Shown: positions 25,096 to 33,510 of the stretch, one piece after another
Layout of the letters: each line of letters starts with the position of its first letter
Numbering within the stretch: the first letter of the stretch is position 1
Source of the DNA: an uncultured Lachnospiraceae bacterium
GTDB taxonomy: Bacteria; Bacillota; Clostridia; Lachnospirales; Lachnospiraceae
Assembly: GCA_902779305.1 (NCBI GenBank)
Contig: CACZBD010000011.1
Span: 124,001 to 188,000 of the forward strand
DNA length: 64,000 nt
Direction: 5' to 3'
Notes under the pieces: model-generated
What the model was told of the DNA's origin: nothing
Databases searched by the model: none
Seen by the model: the letters and a program-made list of their open reading frames with translations, nothing else
Translations under genes and position numbers: made by a program

Positions 25096-25170
25096 TTTTC
25101 TCCCAAATCCGTTGATATTTCTCCCAATATATATTATAATTTGGGAGAAAAGTAGAGGCGCTTGGGAGAA
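25096..25170 (+). promoter_or_regulatory. Fic promoter with four evenly spaced operator half-sites
   Basis: A sigma-A-type promoter, TTGATA (25112-25117), 17 bases, TATAAT (25135-25140), is embedded in four perfect 9-base sites: TTCTCCCAA at 25098 and 25119, and its reverse complement TTGGGAGAA at 25141 and 25162. Spacings are 21, 22 and 21 bases, about two helical turns each. Site 2 lies in the promoter spacer, site 3 touches the -10 and site 4 precedes the ribosome site. This fits cooperative autorepression, plausibly by the Fic protein's own winged-helix domain. Confidence 0.75.
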
Positions 25171-25187
25171 AGGAGATGGTGGATCGG

Positions 25188-26237
25188 ATGAGAGAATTTG
25201 ATTATTCAAAACTTGCCGATAGGACATTGGATAACGAAATTATATCGTATATCTCAAAGATCCATGAATATAAAGGAAAACAGGAGCTCTTTCTCAGGCA
25301 GAAACCTGTAGAATTGGAGCGCCTCATTGAGATAGCAAAGATACAAAGTACGGAAGCTTCCAACCGAATTGAGGGCATCATCACAACAGGATCGCGATTA
25401 AAGCAGCTTGTGGCAGATAAAACCACCCCGAAAAACAGAGATGAGGAAGAAATCCTGGGATATAGAAATGTTCTTAATCTTGTCCATGAGAATTATGATA
25501 TGTTGCCTATCAAGAGCAATTACATTCTGCAGATACACAGGGATCTGCTAAAGTATACGAACTATTCATATGGTGGTCAATTCAAGACAACACCCAATGA
25601 AATAGATATGGTTCTTGAAAACGGAGAGAAGGTTGTACTCTTCAAGCCGCTTGAACCATATGAAACACCGGATGCTGTCAATATGATATGTGAAAACTAT
25701 CAGTCGGCTCTGGGTAAAGAATTAGTAGACGAGCTAATCCTTATTCCGTGTTTTATACTGGATTTTCTGTGTATTCATCCTTTCAACGATGGTAATGGAA
25801 GAATGAGCAGACTACTGACACTTCTTTTGTTATATAGAAGCGGTTATCTTGTTGGACAGTATATCAGTATAGAAAAAGCGATTGCCGAAACAAAAGAGTC
25901 CTACTATGATGCTTTGCAGAAAGCAGATAAAGGCTGGCACGAAGAAAAGAACGATATGCTTGGAGTGATACTTTCCTGTTATCGCGAGTTTGAATCCAGG
26001 ATTACTGTTGTAGAAAAAGCCGGAACCAAAAGCACTTCATATGACATAGTGAAGGCGTACACTAGCGAAAGAATTGGGAAGTTTTTCAAACAGGAGGTTT
26101 TGGTATCCTGTCCGAGTTTGGGTAGTTCTTCTGTTGAATCCGCATTAAAAAAACTTGTTGACGACGGCACGCTTATTCGTATTGGAGCTGGAAGAAAAAC
26201 TTTATACGCATTCCTTGCGCTTACCGTTCATAAGTGA
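25188..26237 (+). CDS. Fic/DOC family adenylyltransferase with C-terminal winged helix
   Basis: A 349-residue Fic protein. Order of parts: Fic N-terminal region with an inhibitory helix motif SNRIEG (residues about 56-61, the (S/T)xxxE(G/N) pattern), Fic core with the full catalytic loop HPFNDGNGRMSR (residues about 197-208), and a C-terminal winged-helix domain (about 275-345). Such proteins usually transfer AMP to a protein Thr/Tyr and are held inactive by the inhibitory helix. The ATG at 25188 is 12 bases after AGGAG; the ATG at 25176 abuts it. It has its own promoter and looks intact. Confidence 0.88.
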   Translation: MREFDYSKLADRTLDNEIISYISKIHEYKGKQELFLRQKPVELERLIEIAKIQSTEASNRIEGIITTGSRLKQLVADKTTPKNRDEEEILGYRNVLNLVHENYDMLPIKSNYILQIHRDLLKYTNYSYGGQFKTTPNEIDMVLENGEKVVLFKPLEPYETPDAVNMICENYQSALGKELVDELILIPCFILDFLCIHPFNDGNGRMSRLLTLLLLYRSGYLVGQYISIEKAIAETKESYYDALQKADKGWHEEKNDMLGVILSCYREFESRITVVEKAGTKSTSYDIVKAYTSERIGKFFKQEVLVSCPSLGSSSVESALKKLVDDGTLIRIGAGRKTLYAFLALTVHK

Positions 26238-26256
26238 TACATTAACCATATAAAAA

Positions 26257-26392
26257 TACCTATGAAGAGTGCGCGAGGGACAAGCCCTGTGACCGCACGA
26301 CAACCTGCCGAATAAAAAGGTAAGGTGCCAAAGCTTGATCGATGGGGATGATATTGATATTGTATTTAAGACCCATCGAGACGATGGGTCTT
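26257..26392 (+). ncRNA. SAM riboswitch (S-box/SAM-I type) with transcription terminator
   Basis: Core S-box features are present: P2 arms GTGCG (26269-26273) and CGCAC (26294-26298) enclosing GAGGGACAAGCCCTGTGA, then CAACC and AAGGTGCCAA. P1 can form between CCTAT (26259-26263) and ATGGG (26342-26346). A perfect 10-pair terminator (AGACCCATCG/CGATGGGTCT, 26369-26391) follows. CGATGGG at 26340-26346 can instead pair with CCCATCG of the terminator, giving the classic ligand-off antiterminator. High SAM should therefore stop transcription. P4 is very short, so a close SAM-clan variant is possible. Confidence 0.82.
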
Positions 26393-26460
26393 TTCTATGC
26401 GCACTGTTCATGGGAAAGATGTCTTTTGCAGCCTCTTTGTAGATGAAAAAGGAGGCTTAT

Positions 26461-27207
26461 ATGCAAAAGAACAATCCCATTCTGATCAATGTACCGCACG
26501 CTTCAACGTACATCCCGCAAAAGGAAAAGAAGTTTTATACAACGCCAAACATTGCACGTGAGCTCAATGTCATGACGGATCATTACTGCGACGATCTGTA
26601 TGATACCGGGGATAAGATGATCCGTTTCCCGGTATCGAGACTGGTCTGCGATCCGGAGCGTTTCAGAGACGATTCGGAAGAGATCATGGCTTCCAAAGGT
26701 ATGGGAGCGATCTATTTGTCCTGTTCAGACGGCAGCGAACTGAAATCGGTGTCTGTGGAGCATAAAGAGAAACTGCTTACCGAATACTATGACCGGTATC
26801 ATAAACGTTTTGAAACAGAGGTATCCGGGAAACTGCAAAGATACGGGAAGTGTCTGATCGTTGACGGGCATTCGTTTTATGATGAGCCGCTCCCGTATGA
26901 ATTTGATCAGGACCAAAACCGCCCGGATATCTGTATCGGAACCGACGAATATCACACGCCGGAGAGCATCGAAGAAACTCTTTACGGTTTCTTCAGGCAG
27001 AGAGGATATCGGGTAGAGATCAACAGACCGTTTTCCGGGAGCATCGTTCCGACAAAGTTTTACCAAAAGGATAAAAATGTCATGTCCGTAATGATCGAGC
27101 TCAACCGCAGGCTGTATATGGATCATCATCTTCATAAGACAAGCGGATACCGGCGGGTCAAGGAAGATGTGGCAACAGCGATCAGATTGCTGGAAAAATG
27201 TATTTAA
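26461..27207 (+). CDS. N-formylglutamate amidohydrolase family protein
   Basis: A 248-residue zinc hydrolase family protein: NVPHASTYIP near the N-terminus, DHYCDDLYD, LIVDGHSFYDEPLPY and MIELNRRLYMD are the usual FGase segments. The family hydrolyses N-formyl-L-glutamate, or related N-acyl amino acids, to the free amino acid. The start at 26461 follows AAGGAGG at 26448-26454. It is the first gene after the SAM riboswitch, which is not the usual location for this enzyme. No histidine-degradation genes are nearby, so its substrate may be different. Confidence 0.82.
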   Translation: MQKNNPILINVPHASTYIPQKEKKFYTTPNIARELNVMTDHYCDDLYDTGDKMIRFPVSRLVCDPERFRDDSEEIMASKGMGAIYLSCSDGSELKSVSVEHKEKLLTEYYDRYHKRFETEVSGKLQRYGKCLIVDGHSFYDEPLPYEFDQDQNRPDICIGTDEYHTPESIEETLYGFFRQRGYRVEINRPFSGSIVPTKFYQKDKNVMSVMIELNRRLYMDHHLHKTSGYRRVKEDVATAIRLLEKCI

Positions 27208-27310
27208 AAATGAGCCCTTTCATTGAAAATCGTGTCATTTTTGGCTATGATAATCTACAGAGAATGATCACAGGCTTACTGAAAACATACTTCTTTCGGG
27301 AGGAATGAAT

Positions 27311-27955
27311 ATGAAAATGATGCCGGCGTTACCGGAAAGCATTTTTGATATCGGATATCTCTTATTTGCCATGATCTGCGGGATCAGGATCTTTAGAACG
27401 AAGAAAGGCAGGACTTCCCTGCTGATGGGGATCGCCACGCTGGTTTTGGGATGCGGGGATGCGTTTCATCTGGTCCCGCGGGTACTGGATTATTGGATGC
27501 CCGGTGATTATACGGTGGCGCTTGGGATCGGCAAATTGGTAACATCGGTGACGATGACGGTGTTTTATGTGCTGCTTGAATTCGTGCGGATCTACAGGTA
27601 TCACGACGGAAAGAGACAACGGGTCACGGATGTGCTGATGCTGCTTGCCGCCGCAAGGATCGCGCTCTGCCTGTTTGTACAAAACGGCTGGACCTCTCCG
27701 GACCCTTCCCTGCTCTGGGGGATATACCGGAACATTCCGTTTGTCGTGATCGGAATCATCACCGTGATCTTATGGTACAGGGATGCAAGGAACGATAAAC
27801 CTTTCCGGTTCCTGTTCCTTGCGGTTGCTTTATCGTTTGCTTTTTACCTGCCGGTCGTTGTGCTGGCAAAGAGCATTCCGATCATGGGCATGCTGATGCT
27901 CCCGAAAACGGTGATGTACATCTGGATCATCTGTATGTTTCTGAAAGCAGAATGA
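27311..27955 (+). CDS. Multi-pass membrane protein of unknown function
   Basis: A 214-residue protein with six or seven predicted transmembrane helices and no domain that I recognise. GGGAGG at 27298-27303 supports the start at 27311. It lies about 100 bases after the amidohydrolase gene and just before a two-component system; a link to either is only positional. Confidence 0.6.
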   Translation: MKMMPALPESIFDIGYLLFAMICGIRIFRTKKGRTSLLMGIATLVLGCGDAFHLVPRVLDYWMPGDYTVALGIGKLVTSVTMTVFYVLLEFVRIYRYHDGKRQRVTDVLMLLAAARIALCLFVQNGWTSPDPSLLWGIYRNIPFVVIGIITVILWYRDARNDKPFRFLFLAVALSFAFYLPVVVLAKSIPIMGMLMLPKTVMYIWIICMFLKAE

Positions 27956-27976
27956 GTCCTTGGAGAGGAAGCCGAC

Positions 27977-28654
27977 ATGCGTATACTGATCGTTGAAGAT
28001 GAACAGTCTCTTGCACAACTGATCTGCGACAGACTGAAGAAGGAAAAATACACGGTGGACGTGTCAAATGACGGGGAAGAGGGCTTGTGCAACGCGCTTT
28101 CCGGCATTTATGACCTCATCATTCTGGACATCATGCTTCCGCATGTGGATGGGATCGAGATCTTAAAGGAAGTGCGCAGGGAAGATCATGAGGTCAAGGT
28201 CATCATGCTGACAGCAAAAGCGGAGCTTGACGACAGGCTGCTCGGATTTGCAAACGGCGCCAATGATTACGTCCCGAAGCCGTTTCATATCGATGAACTG
28301 CTCGCTCGCGTCAATGCGCAGCTGAATATCGGCAGAGCCGTTGACGAGACACTAAAGTATGGAGACCTTACCCTGAATTATAAGACTTCCGAGATCGCTT
28401 CGGACATATCCGGGGAAAGCATCAGTGTGAACAACAAGGAGTTTCAGCTTTTGGAATACCTGATGCGTAATCCGGAGAGGATTCTGTCAAGGGAGATGAT
28501 CTATGACAGGGTATGGGGCATGGAATCGGATGCGCTGTCGAACAATCTGGAAGCCTATATGTCTTTTGTCCGCAAGAAACTGAAACTGATCGATTCGAAA
28601 GTGTCGATCAAAACCGTACGGAACATGGGTTACAAACTGGTCCGTGAAGCATAG
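27977..28654 (+). CDS. OmpR/PhoB-family response regulator
   Basis: A 225-residue regulator with a receiver domain (acidic pocket IVEDEQSLAQL, phosphorylated Asp in DLIILDIMLPHVDG at about residue 51, Lys in YVPKPF) and a C-terminal winged-helix DNA-binding domain (LSREMIYDRVWG, TVRNMGYKL). It is encoded 28 bases before its sensor kinase and probably controls the polyphosphate/surface module that follows. Confidence 0.92.
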   Translation: MRILIVEDEQSLAQLICDRLKKEKYTVDVSNDGEEGLCNALSGIYDLIILDIMLPHVDGIEILKEVRREDHEVKVIMLTAKAELDDRLLGFANGANDYVPKPFHIDELLARVNAQLNIGRAVDETLKYGDLTLNYKTSEIASDISGESISVNNKEFQLLEYLMRNPERILSREMIYDRVWGMESDALSNNLEAYMSFVRKKLKLIDSKVSIKTVRNMGYKLVREA

Positions 28655-28682
28655 AACAGTACATTGATCCGAAGGAAGAACC

Positions 28683-29942
28683 ATGAAAGAACTTCGAAAA
28701 AAGACGATCCTGACCATATTTACCATTCTGACGGCCATCCTGGTCACGTTTCTGGCTGTATTGAACATTAACAGCTATAGGCGGGAATACTCCAATATCG
28801 AACGCGGCCTTAAGGTGTTCGATGACAGAGGCAGATTTCAGAACGCTCCGCCGGCTCCTAATGGCAATGATCCGGGTGGAAAAATGCAGAAGCCGCGCGA
28901 ACTCGACAACATGATGATCATGGATAACGAGGTCTATACCGTAAGACTGACAGCGGACGGTGAGATCGAAAGCATTGTCAGCCACGGCGCGGAATCCGGT
29001 GATTTTGACGTGGAAGGGATCGCAGGAAAGATCAGGGACGCAGTTTCGGGTGCTGCAGGGGAGCGCATTTTTATCGGGAACCTGTATGTGGATGATTTTT
29101 CCTACCTCTACAGAAATGGTGACCTGATCGTGATCCTAAACAATGCGGACAAAGCAGACAAACTGAAAACGCTTCTGCTTGAGTCGGTTCTGATCTTTCT
29201 TGTCATGGAAGCCGTGCTCTTTCTGGTGTCCAGGCTGATCACGGGCTGGATCGTCAAGCCCGCGGAAGAAGCATTTCGCCGGCAGAAGGAATTCATTGCC
29301 GATGCTTCGCACGAACTGAAGACGCCGCTCGCCGTGATCACTGCATCATCGGATGCGCTTTGGGAAGAGGAAAGCGGGGAAGAGAACAACCGGTATCTTG
29401 AAAATATCCGCTACGAATCGGACAGGATGAACCGCCTGATCACGGGGCTTTTGGATCTTTCAAAACTGGAAGATGGCGGGAATGCGGCATCTTACCGGGA
29501 AGAAAACCTGTCAAAGATCATTGAAAAGACCTGCCTGGTGTTTGACGGTGTTGCTTTTGAACAGGCGGTTACGATCGAAAGCAACATTGAAGAAAACATG
29601 ACGTTTCGATGCAGCAGGGATGAGATGGAGAAACTGTTTTCAACGATCCTCGACAATGCCGTTAAGCACAGTGACAAAGACACGACGGTCCATGTCAGCG
29701 CGCATACGGTAAAGGGCAGTATTGTTGTAAAGATCACGAACACGGGTGATCCCATTCCGCAGGAAGAGTGCGAGAAGATCTTCGAGCGCTTCTATAGGTC
29801 CGACAAAGCCAGAAACCGGTCGGATAACCGTTACGGCTTAGGACTTGCCATTGCAAAGCGGATCGCTCAAAATCACAATGGAACTATCCGGGCATCTTCC
29901 GAAAACGGAGCCACGACCTTTGAGATCGTCCTGAAGAAGTAA
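28683..29942 (+). CDS. Membrane sensor histidine kinase
   Basis: A 419-residue kinase with an N-terminal membrane helix (residues about 6-28), an extracytoplasmic sensor region of about 130 residues, a second helix (about 158-182), a HisKA domain with the phosphoacceptor in FIADASHELKTPLAVI and a HATPase domain (N box TILDNAVKHS, G box RYGLGLAIAKRI). It forms a pair with the preceding response regulator. The signal is unknown. Confidence 0.92.
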   Translation: MKELRKKTILTIFTILTAILVTFLAVLNINSYRREYSNIERGLKVFDDRGRFQNAPPAPNGNDPGGKMQKPRELDNMMIMDNEVYTVRLTADGEIESIVSHGAESGDFDVEGIAGKIRDAVSGAAGERIFIGNLYVDDFSYLYRNGDLIVILNNADKADKLKTLLLESVLIFLVMEAVLFLVSRLITGWIVKPAEEAFRRQKEFIADASHELKTPLAVITASSDALWEEESGEENNRYLENIRYESDRMNRLITGLLDLSKLEDGGNAASYREENLSKIIEKTCLVFDGVAFEQAVTIESNIEENMTFRCSRDEMEKLFSTILDNAVKHSDKDTTVHVSAHTVKGSIVVKITNTGDPIPQEECEKIFERFYRSDKARNRSDNRYGLGLAIAKRIAQNHNGTIRASSENGATTFEIVLKK

Positions 29943-29957
29943 AGCGTGTGTTTTTTA

Positions 29958-29987
29958 AGACAGGGAAAAAATCCCTGTCTTTTTTTA
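29958..29987 (+). terminator. Rho-independent terminator after the two-component system
   Basis: A perfect 10-pair stem AAGACAGGGA/TCCCTGTCTT with a five-base A loop and seven T residues. It separates the two-component genes from the VTC-domain gene and shows that an upstream in-frame extension of that gene is not real. Confidence 0.88.
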
Positions 29988-30049
29988 ATGTTCATTTAAG
30001 TTTTGGGTCGTATCCTGTTCCTGAAAAGAAAAAGAAAGGACGGATCGAT

Positions 30050-30835
30050 ATGGGCGGATACAAAGAGGTATTCAGGCGGATGGAGATCAAATATCTGTTA
30101 AGTAAAGAGCAGTATGAAGCGCTGATGCCTTATCTTCAGACGATCGCAAAGGTTGACGCATACGGACTGTCAAAGATCAACAACATCTATTACGACACCC
30201 CGGATCACAGGCTGGTAAGAACATCCATGGAAAAGCCTTTATACAAGGAAAAACTGAGACTCAGGACCTATGGAACGACAGAGGATGATACGAATGCCTT
30301 TATCGAGATCAAGAAAAAGTATTCCGGCATCGTCTACAAGAGAAGGATATCCGGAAGTTATGCGGATGCATATGATTATCTGATCGGAGGATACCAAAGA
30401 GGCACTTTTGAAGATTCCCAGATCGCGCGGGAGATCAGCGCATTCATGATGCAATACGGTGTGCTAAAACCTGCGATGTGCATCACCTATGAGCGGATCG
30501 CGATGGCCGGGATCGAAGATGCAGAATTCCGGGTGACTTTTGACAGCAACATTACCTGGAATGACAGGTGCTTAGACTTAAGGGAAGTAAGAGACAGCAG
30601 AAAGCTGCTGGCTGACGGTCAGCGCCTGATGGAGATTAAGGTGAGTAATGCCATGCCGATGGCGCTGGCTAAGAAGCTCAGTGAACTGAAGATCTTTCCC
30701 GTTTCCTTTTCCAAATACGGATCGGGATATGCGGATCTGATGCGGATGAGAGCGGAACAAAAGACAGCAGGAAGCACCGTGGCAAACCCTGTAAGGGCAT
30801 ACGGTTTGATGAAAGGAGAGGCAGCATATGTTTGA
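30050..30835 (+). CDS. VTC-domain (polyphosphate polymerase-like) protein
   Basis: A 261-residue protein of the VTC/CYTH-like tunnel family. Basic and acidic tunnel motifs are visible: RRMEIKYLL, KLRLRTYG, FIEIKKKYSGIVYKRRI and LMEIKVS. Yeast Vtc4 homologues make polyphosphate from ATP; bacterial versions paired with DUF4956 proteins are thought to do likewise at the membrane, though this is less well tested. The start at 30050 follows AAAGGAC. It overlaps the DUF4956 gene by 8 bases. Confidence 0.85.
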   Translation: MGGYKEVFRRMEIKYLLSKEQYEALMPYLQTIAKVDAYGLSKINNIYYDTPDHRLVRTSMEKPLYKEKLRLRTYGTTEDDTNAFIEIKKKYSGIVYKRRISGSYADAYDYLIGGYQRGTFEDSQIAREISAFMMQYGVLKPAMCITYERIAMAGIEDAEFRVTFDSNITWNDRCLDLREVRDSRKLLADGQRLMEIKVSNAMPMALAKKLSELKIFPVSFSKYGSGYADLMRMRAEQKTAGSTVANPVRAYGLMKGEAAYV

Positions 30836-31508
30836 CATGATTTTTACATCGATACTGACAAACGGAACTTTTACGGGAAGCGAACTGGCGATCGCAACGG
30901 GAACGGCTCTGATATGCGGGCTGATCATCGCGGGCGCGTTCATGGTCAGGAACAGCTCATCGAGAAGTTTTCTGATCACGCTGGTCCTGCTTCCGTCCAT
31001 CGTGGAACTTGTTATAATACTGGTAAACGGGAACATCGGCGCGGGCGTTGCGGTTGCGGGGGCGTTTTCACTTGTACGGTTCCGTTCGGCGCCCGGAAAA
31101 GGCCGGGAGATCACGGGAATCTTTCTTGCGATGGCAGCAGGACTTGCAACCGGAATGGGATATGTCGGCGTGGCGCTGCTCTTTTCCCTGCTGGTTTCGG
31201 GGATCCATCTGGTCTTCAATCTGCTGGATCCCGGATCGGATGCAGGCGGCATGAGGACACTGAAGATCACCGTGCCGGAAAATCTGGACTATGAGGGGAA
31301 ATTTGAGGATATCTTCCGGAAATATTTAAAGAACTACACGTATGAGGAAGTTCGGACGACCAACATGGGAAGCCTGTACCGGATCACGCTGAGTGTGCTT
31401 CTTAAGGACCGCATGTCCTCAAAGGCATTTCTTGACGAACTGCGTACAAAAAACGGAAACCTGGATATCAGCCTCGGCAGAAAAGTCGACAGCCCGGAGG
31501 CTCTGTAG
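30828..31508 (+). CDS. DUF4956 membrane protein
   Basis: A 226-residue protein with four predicted membrane helices in the first 140 residues (segments such as AGVAVAGAFSLVRFRSAPGKG) and a soluble C-terminal domain of about 80 residues. DUF4956 proteins are typically encoded beside VTC-domain polymerases, as here, and may form the membrane anchor or export path. Function unproven. Confidence 0.82.
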   Translation: MFDMIFTSILTNGTFTGSELAIATGTALICGLIIAGAFMVRNSSSRSFLITLVLLPSIVELVIILVNGNIGAGVAVAGAFSLVRFRSAPGKGREITGIFLAMAAGLATGMGYVGVALLFSLLVSGIHLVFNLLDPGSDAGGMRTLKITVPENLDYEGKFEDIFRKYLKNYTYEEVRTTNMGSLYRITLSVLLKDRMSSKAFLDELRTKNGNLDISLGRKVDSPEAL

Positions 31509-31573
31509 GCGTTCAGGACGGACAGGGTCTGATCGGAAGGAACGGTTACGAAAATAAAACGGAGGAACGAAAA

Positions 31574-33112
31574 ATGAAGATGAAAATCACTGCGATCATT
31601 GCAGTACTTATAACCATGACGGCAGCGCTTACGGCCTGCGATGCGACCGGCACTGTCAGCGAAAAATCAAATAAAGAAGTATTCGCTGAGGAGGCCGATG
31701 CAGCGTCAACTCTGCCGGGGGATGCGGCATCTGCGGAAAAGAAGGCGCTAAATGGCGCAAATTCCTTGAACGACACGGAAAAAACAGGTAACGATGCAGA
31801 TACAGATACGCACACAGGGAATGTGGCAAGCGCGGATGACATCGATCCGGAAAACCTGTTCACGGACAGGGATCTGGAACAGTCGCCGGATCTGTCGGAA
31901 GCTCAGAGTCTGACGGTGGAAAGCGGTGAGGATCTTACGATTGATACGGCCGGAACCTATGTGCTTTCCGGGCAGGCCGAGGGCAGCAGTGTGATCATAG
32001 AAGCTTCGGAAGAAGACAAGGTGCAGCTGGTGCTTGACGGACTTAGCATCACCAACAAGGATACGCCCTGTATCTATGTAAAAAGCGCTGACAAGGTCTT
32101 CGTTACGCTTCAGGGCAGCGCAAACAGCCTGTCGGTAACGGGTGAGTTTACAGCCGACGGTGATACCAAAACGGATGCCGTGATCTTCAGTAAGGAGGAT
32201 CTTGTGATCAACGGGACCGGCTCTCTTACGATCGCATCTTCCGACAACGGCATCGCCTGTAAGGATGACCTGAAAGTCACGGGCGGGAGTCTGAAGATCA
32301 GCTGCAAGGGAAGCGCGCTGGAATCCAAAGATGATATCCTGATCGCGGATGGCAGCATAGAGATCGCGGAATGCAACGACGGTCTGCATGCCGAAGACGA
32401 CGATGATGACTCGAAAGGATATATCTATATCGGAGGAGGGTCTCTTAACATCAACGCGGCAGATGATGCGATCCATGCGACAACCGTAGTAAGGATCGAC
32501 GGCGGTGAAATGAGCATCACAGCGGCCGAAGGGATCGAAGGCACAGTTCTTAGCATCAACGGCGGGGATATCAGTATCGACGCATCGGATGACGGGATCA
32601 ACGCGGCACATAAATCAAGCGTCTTATCCCCGATATTTACGATGAATGACGGAAAAGTCACGATCCGGATGGCACAGGGCGATACGGACGGCATCGACAG
32701 CAACGGGGATATCATCATCAACGGCGGTACCATTGATATCACCGGACAGTCCACCTTTGACTGTGACGGCAAAGCGGAGGTAAACGGCGGTACCATCATT
32801 GAAAACGGCGTGGAAACGAATACCATCACAAATCAGATGATGGGTGGACGAGGCGGCATGGGCGGTTTCGGAAAACAGGGCGATCCCGGTGCAATGGATA
32901 TGCCGCAGGAGAACGCTGGTTCCGGAGAGATGGGAGAACCTGCACAGAACGGTGAAACCGGCATGATGGGGCGTCCCGGCGAGATGGGAAATCCAGATGA
33001 AACAGGAGAGATGGGGCAGTTCGGGAAGCCCGGTGAGATGAGACCGTTCGGCGGACGCGGAAAAATGAGGCCGCCCATGGAAGGAGAACAGCCGGAGCAG
33101 ATCACACAATAG
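31574..33112 (+). CDS. Cthe_2159-like carbohydrate-binding lipoprotein with collagen-like tail
   Basis: A 512-residue surface protein: lipoprotein signal (lipobox TACDA, Cys near residue 16), an acidic linker, then a beta-helix built from repeated INGG and DDGI-type turns (residues about 115-420) as in Cthe_2159/DUF4353 polysaccharide-binding proteins, and a Gly/Met/Pro/Glu-rich tail (about 424-512) with GEMG and GxPGEM repeats. It follows the VTC and DUF4956 genes, a common grouping in Clostridia. Calcium and acidic polysaccharide binding are known for the model protein. The tail may be a flexible surface spacer. Confidence 0.8.
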   Translation: MKMKITAIIAVLITMTAALTACDATGTVSEKSNKEVFAEEADAASTLPGDAASAEKKALNGANSLNDTEKTGNDADTDTHTGNVASADDIDPENLFTDRDLEQSPDLSEAQSLTVESGEDLTIDTAGTYVLSGQAEGSSVIIEASEEDKVQLVLDGLSITNKDTPCIYVKSADKVFVTLQGSANSLSVTGEFTADGDTKTDAVIFSKEDLVINGTGSLTIASSDNGIACKDDLKVTGGSLKISCKGSALESKDDILIADGSIEIAECNDGLHAEDDDDDSKGYIYIGGGSLNINAADDAIHATTVVRIDGGEMSITAAEGIEGTVLSINGGDISIDASDDGINAAHKSSVLSPIFTMNDGKVTIRMAQGDTDGIDSNGDIIINGGTIDITGQSTFDCDGKAEVNGGTIIENGVETNTITNQMMGGRGGMGGFGKQGDPGAMDMPQENAGSGEMGEPAQNGETGMMGRPGEMGNPDETGEMGQFGKPGEMRPFGGRGKMRPPMEGEQPEQITQ

Positions 33113-33121
33113 ATATTGCAC

Positions 33122-33207
33122 TTGACAAGAAATGGTTAGCCGTGTATAACTAATAATGTTAGCAAGGGCTAACCATTTTTTCATCAATAGGTTAGCCAGA
33201 CCTAACC
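33122..33207 (+). promoter_or_regulatory. feo promoter with DtxR/IdeR-like operator palindromes
   Basis: Promoter TTGACA (33122-33127), 17 bases, TATAAC (33145-33150). An 11-base perfect inverted repeat flanks its core: AATGGTTAGCC (33131-33141) and GGCTAACCATT (33167-33177). A second palindrome, GGTTAG-6-CTAACC, lies at 33190-33207. Both carry the GGTTAG/CTAACC half-sites of DtxR/IdeR-type iron boxes, so iron-dependent repression of feo is likely. The long repeat followed by a T-run could also terminate upstream transcription. Confidence 0.75.
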
Positions 33208-33232
33208 AAAGTAAGAGAAAGAAGGTGGGTCA

Positions 33233-33445
33233 ATGATGCCACTCGTATATGCGACGCCGGGCGAAGAGAGTGTGATCAAAAAAGTCGGCGGAAATCCGGA
33301 GGTGAAACGGCATCTGGAAAATCTCGGGTTTACACCCGGAGGCAGTGTGACTTTGGTCAGTATCCTTGGCGGAAACGTGATCGTCAAAGTCAAGGAATCC
33401 AGGATCGCGCTGAATGAAGACATGGCACGTAAGGTGATGATCTGA
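33233..33445 (+). CDS. feoA: FeoA family protein, copy 1
   Basis: A 70-residue SH3-like beta-barrel protein (VIKKVGGNPEVKRHLENLGF, then GGNVIVKVKESRIALNEDMA). FeoA proteins assist or regulate the FeoB ferrous-iron transporter on the cytoplasmic side. It is the first of two FeoA genes in this operon. Confidence 0.85.
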   Translation: MMPLVYATPGEESVIKKVGGNPEVKRHLENLGFTPGGSVTLVSILGGNVIVKVKESRIALNEDMARKVMI

Positions 33446-33510
33446 ATGTTGCAGGAACCGAAAGAAAAGAAAATTTCATCAAAAAAGAACCGACAAAGGG
33501 AGGAGAACAG

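Noticed and set aside
29948..30049. N-terminal extension of the VTC protein
   Set aside because: The extension crosses a strong terminator hairpin; the ATG at 30050 begins the conserved domain.
31748..32611. Minus-strand open frame of 287 codons
   Set aside because: It mirrors the repeat-rich beta-helix lipoprotein gene; long antisense frames are expected from its biased codons.
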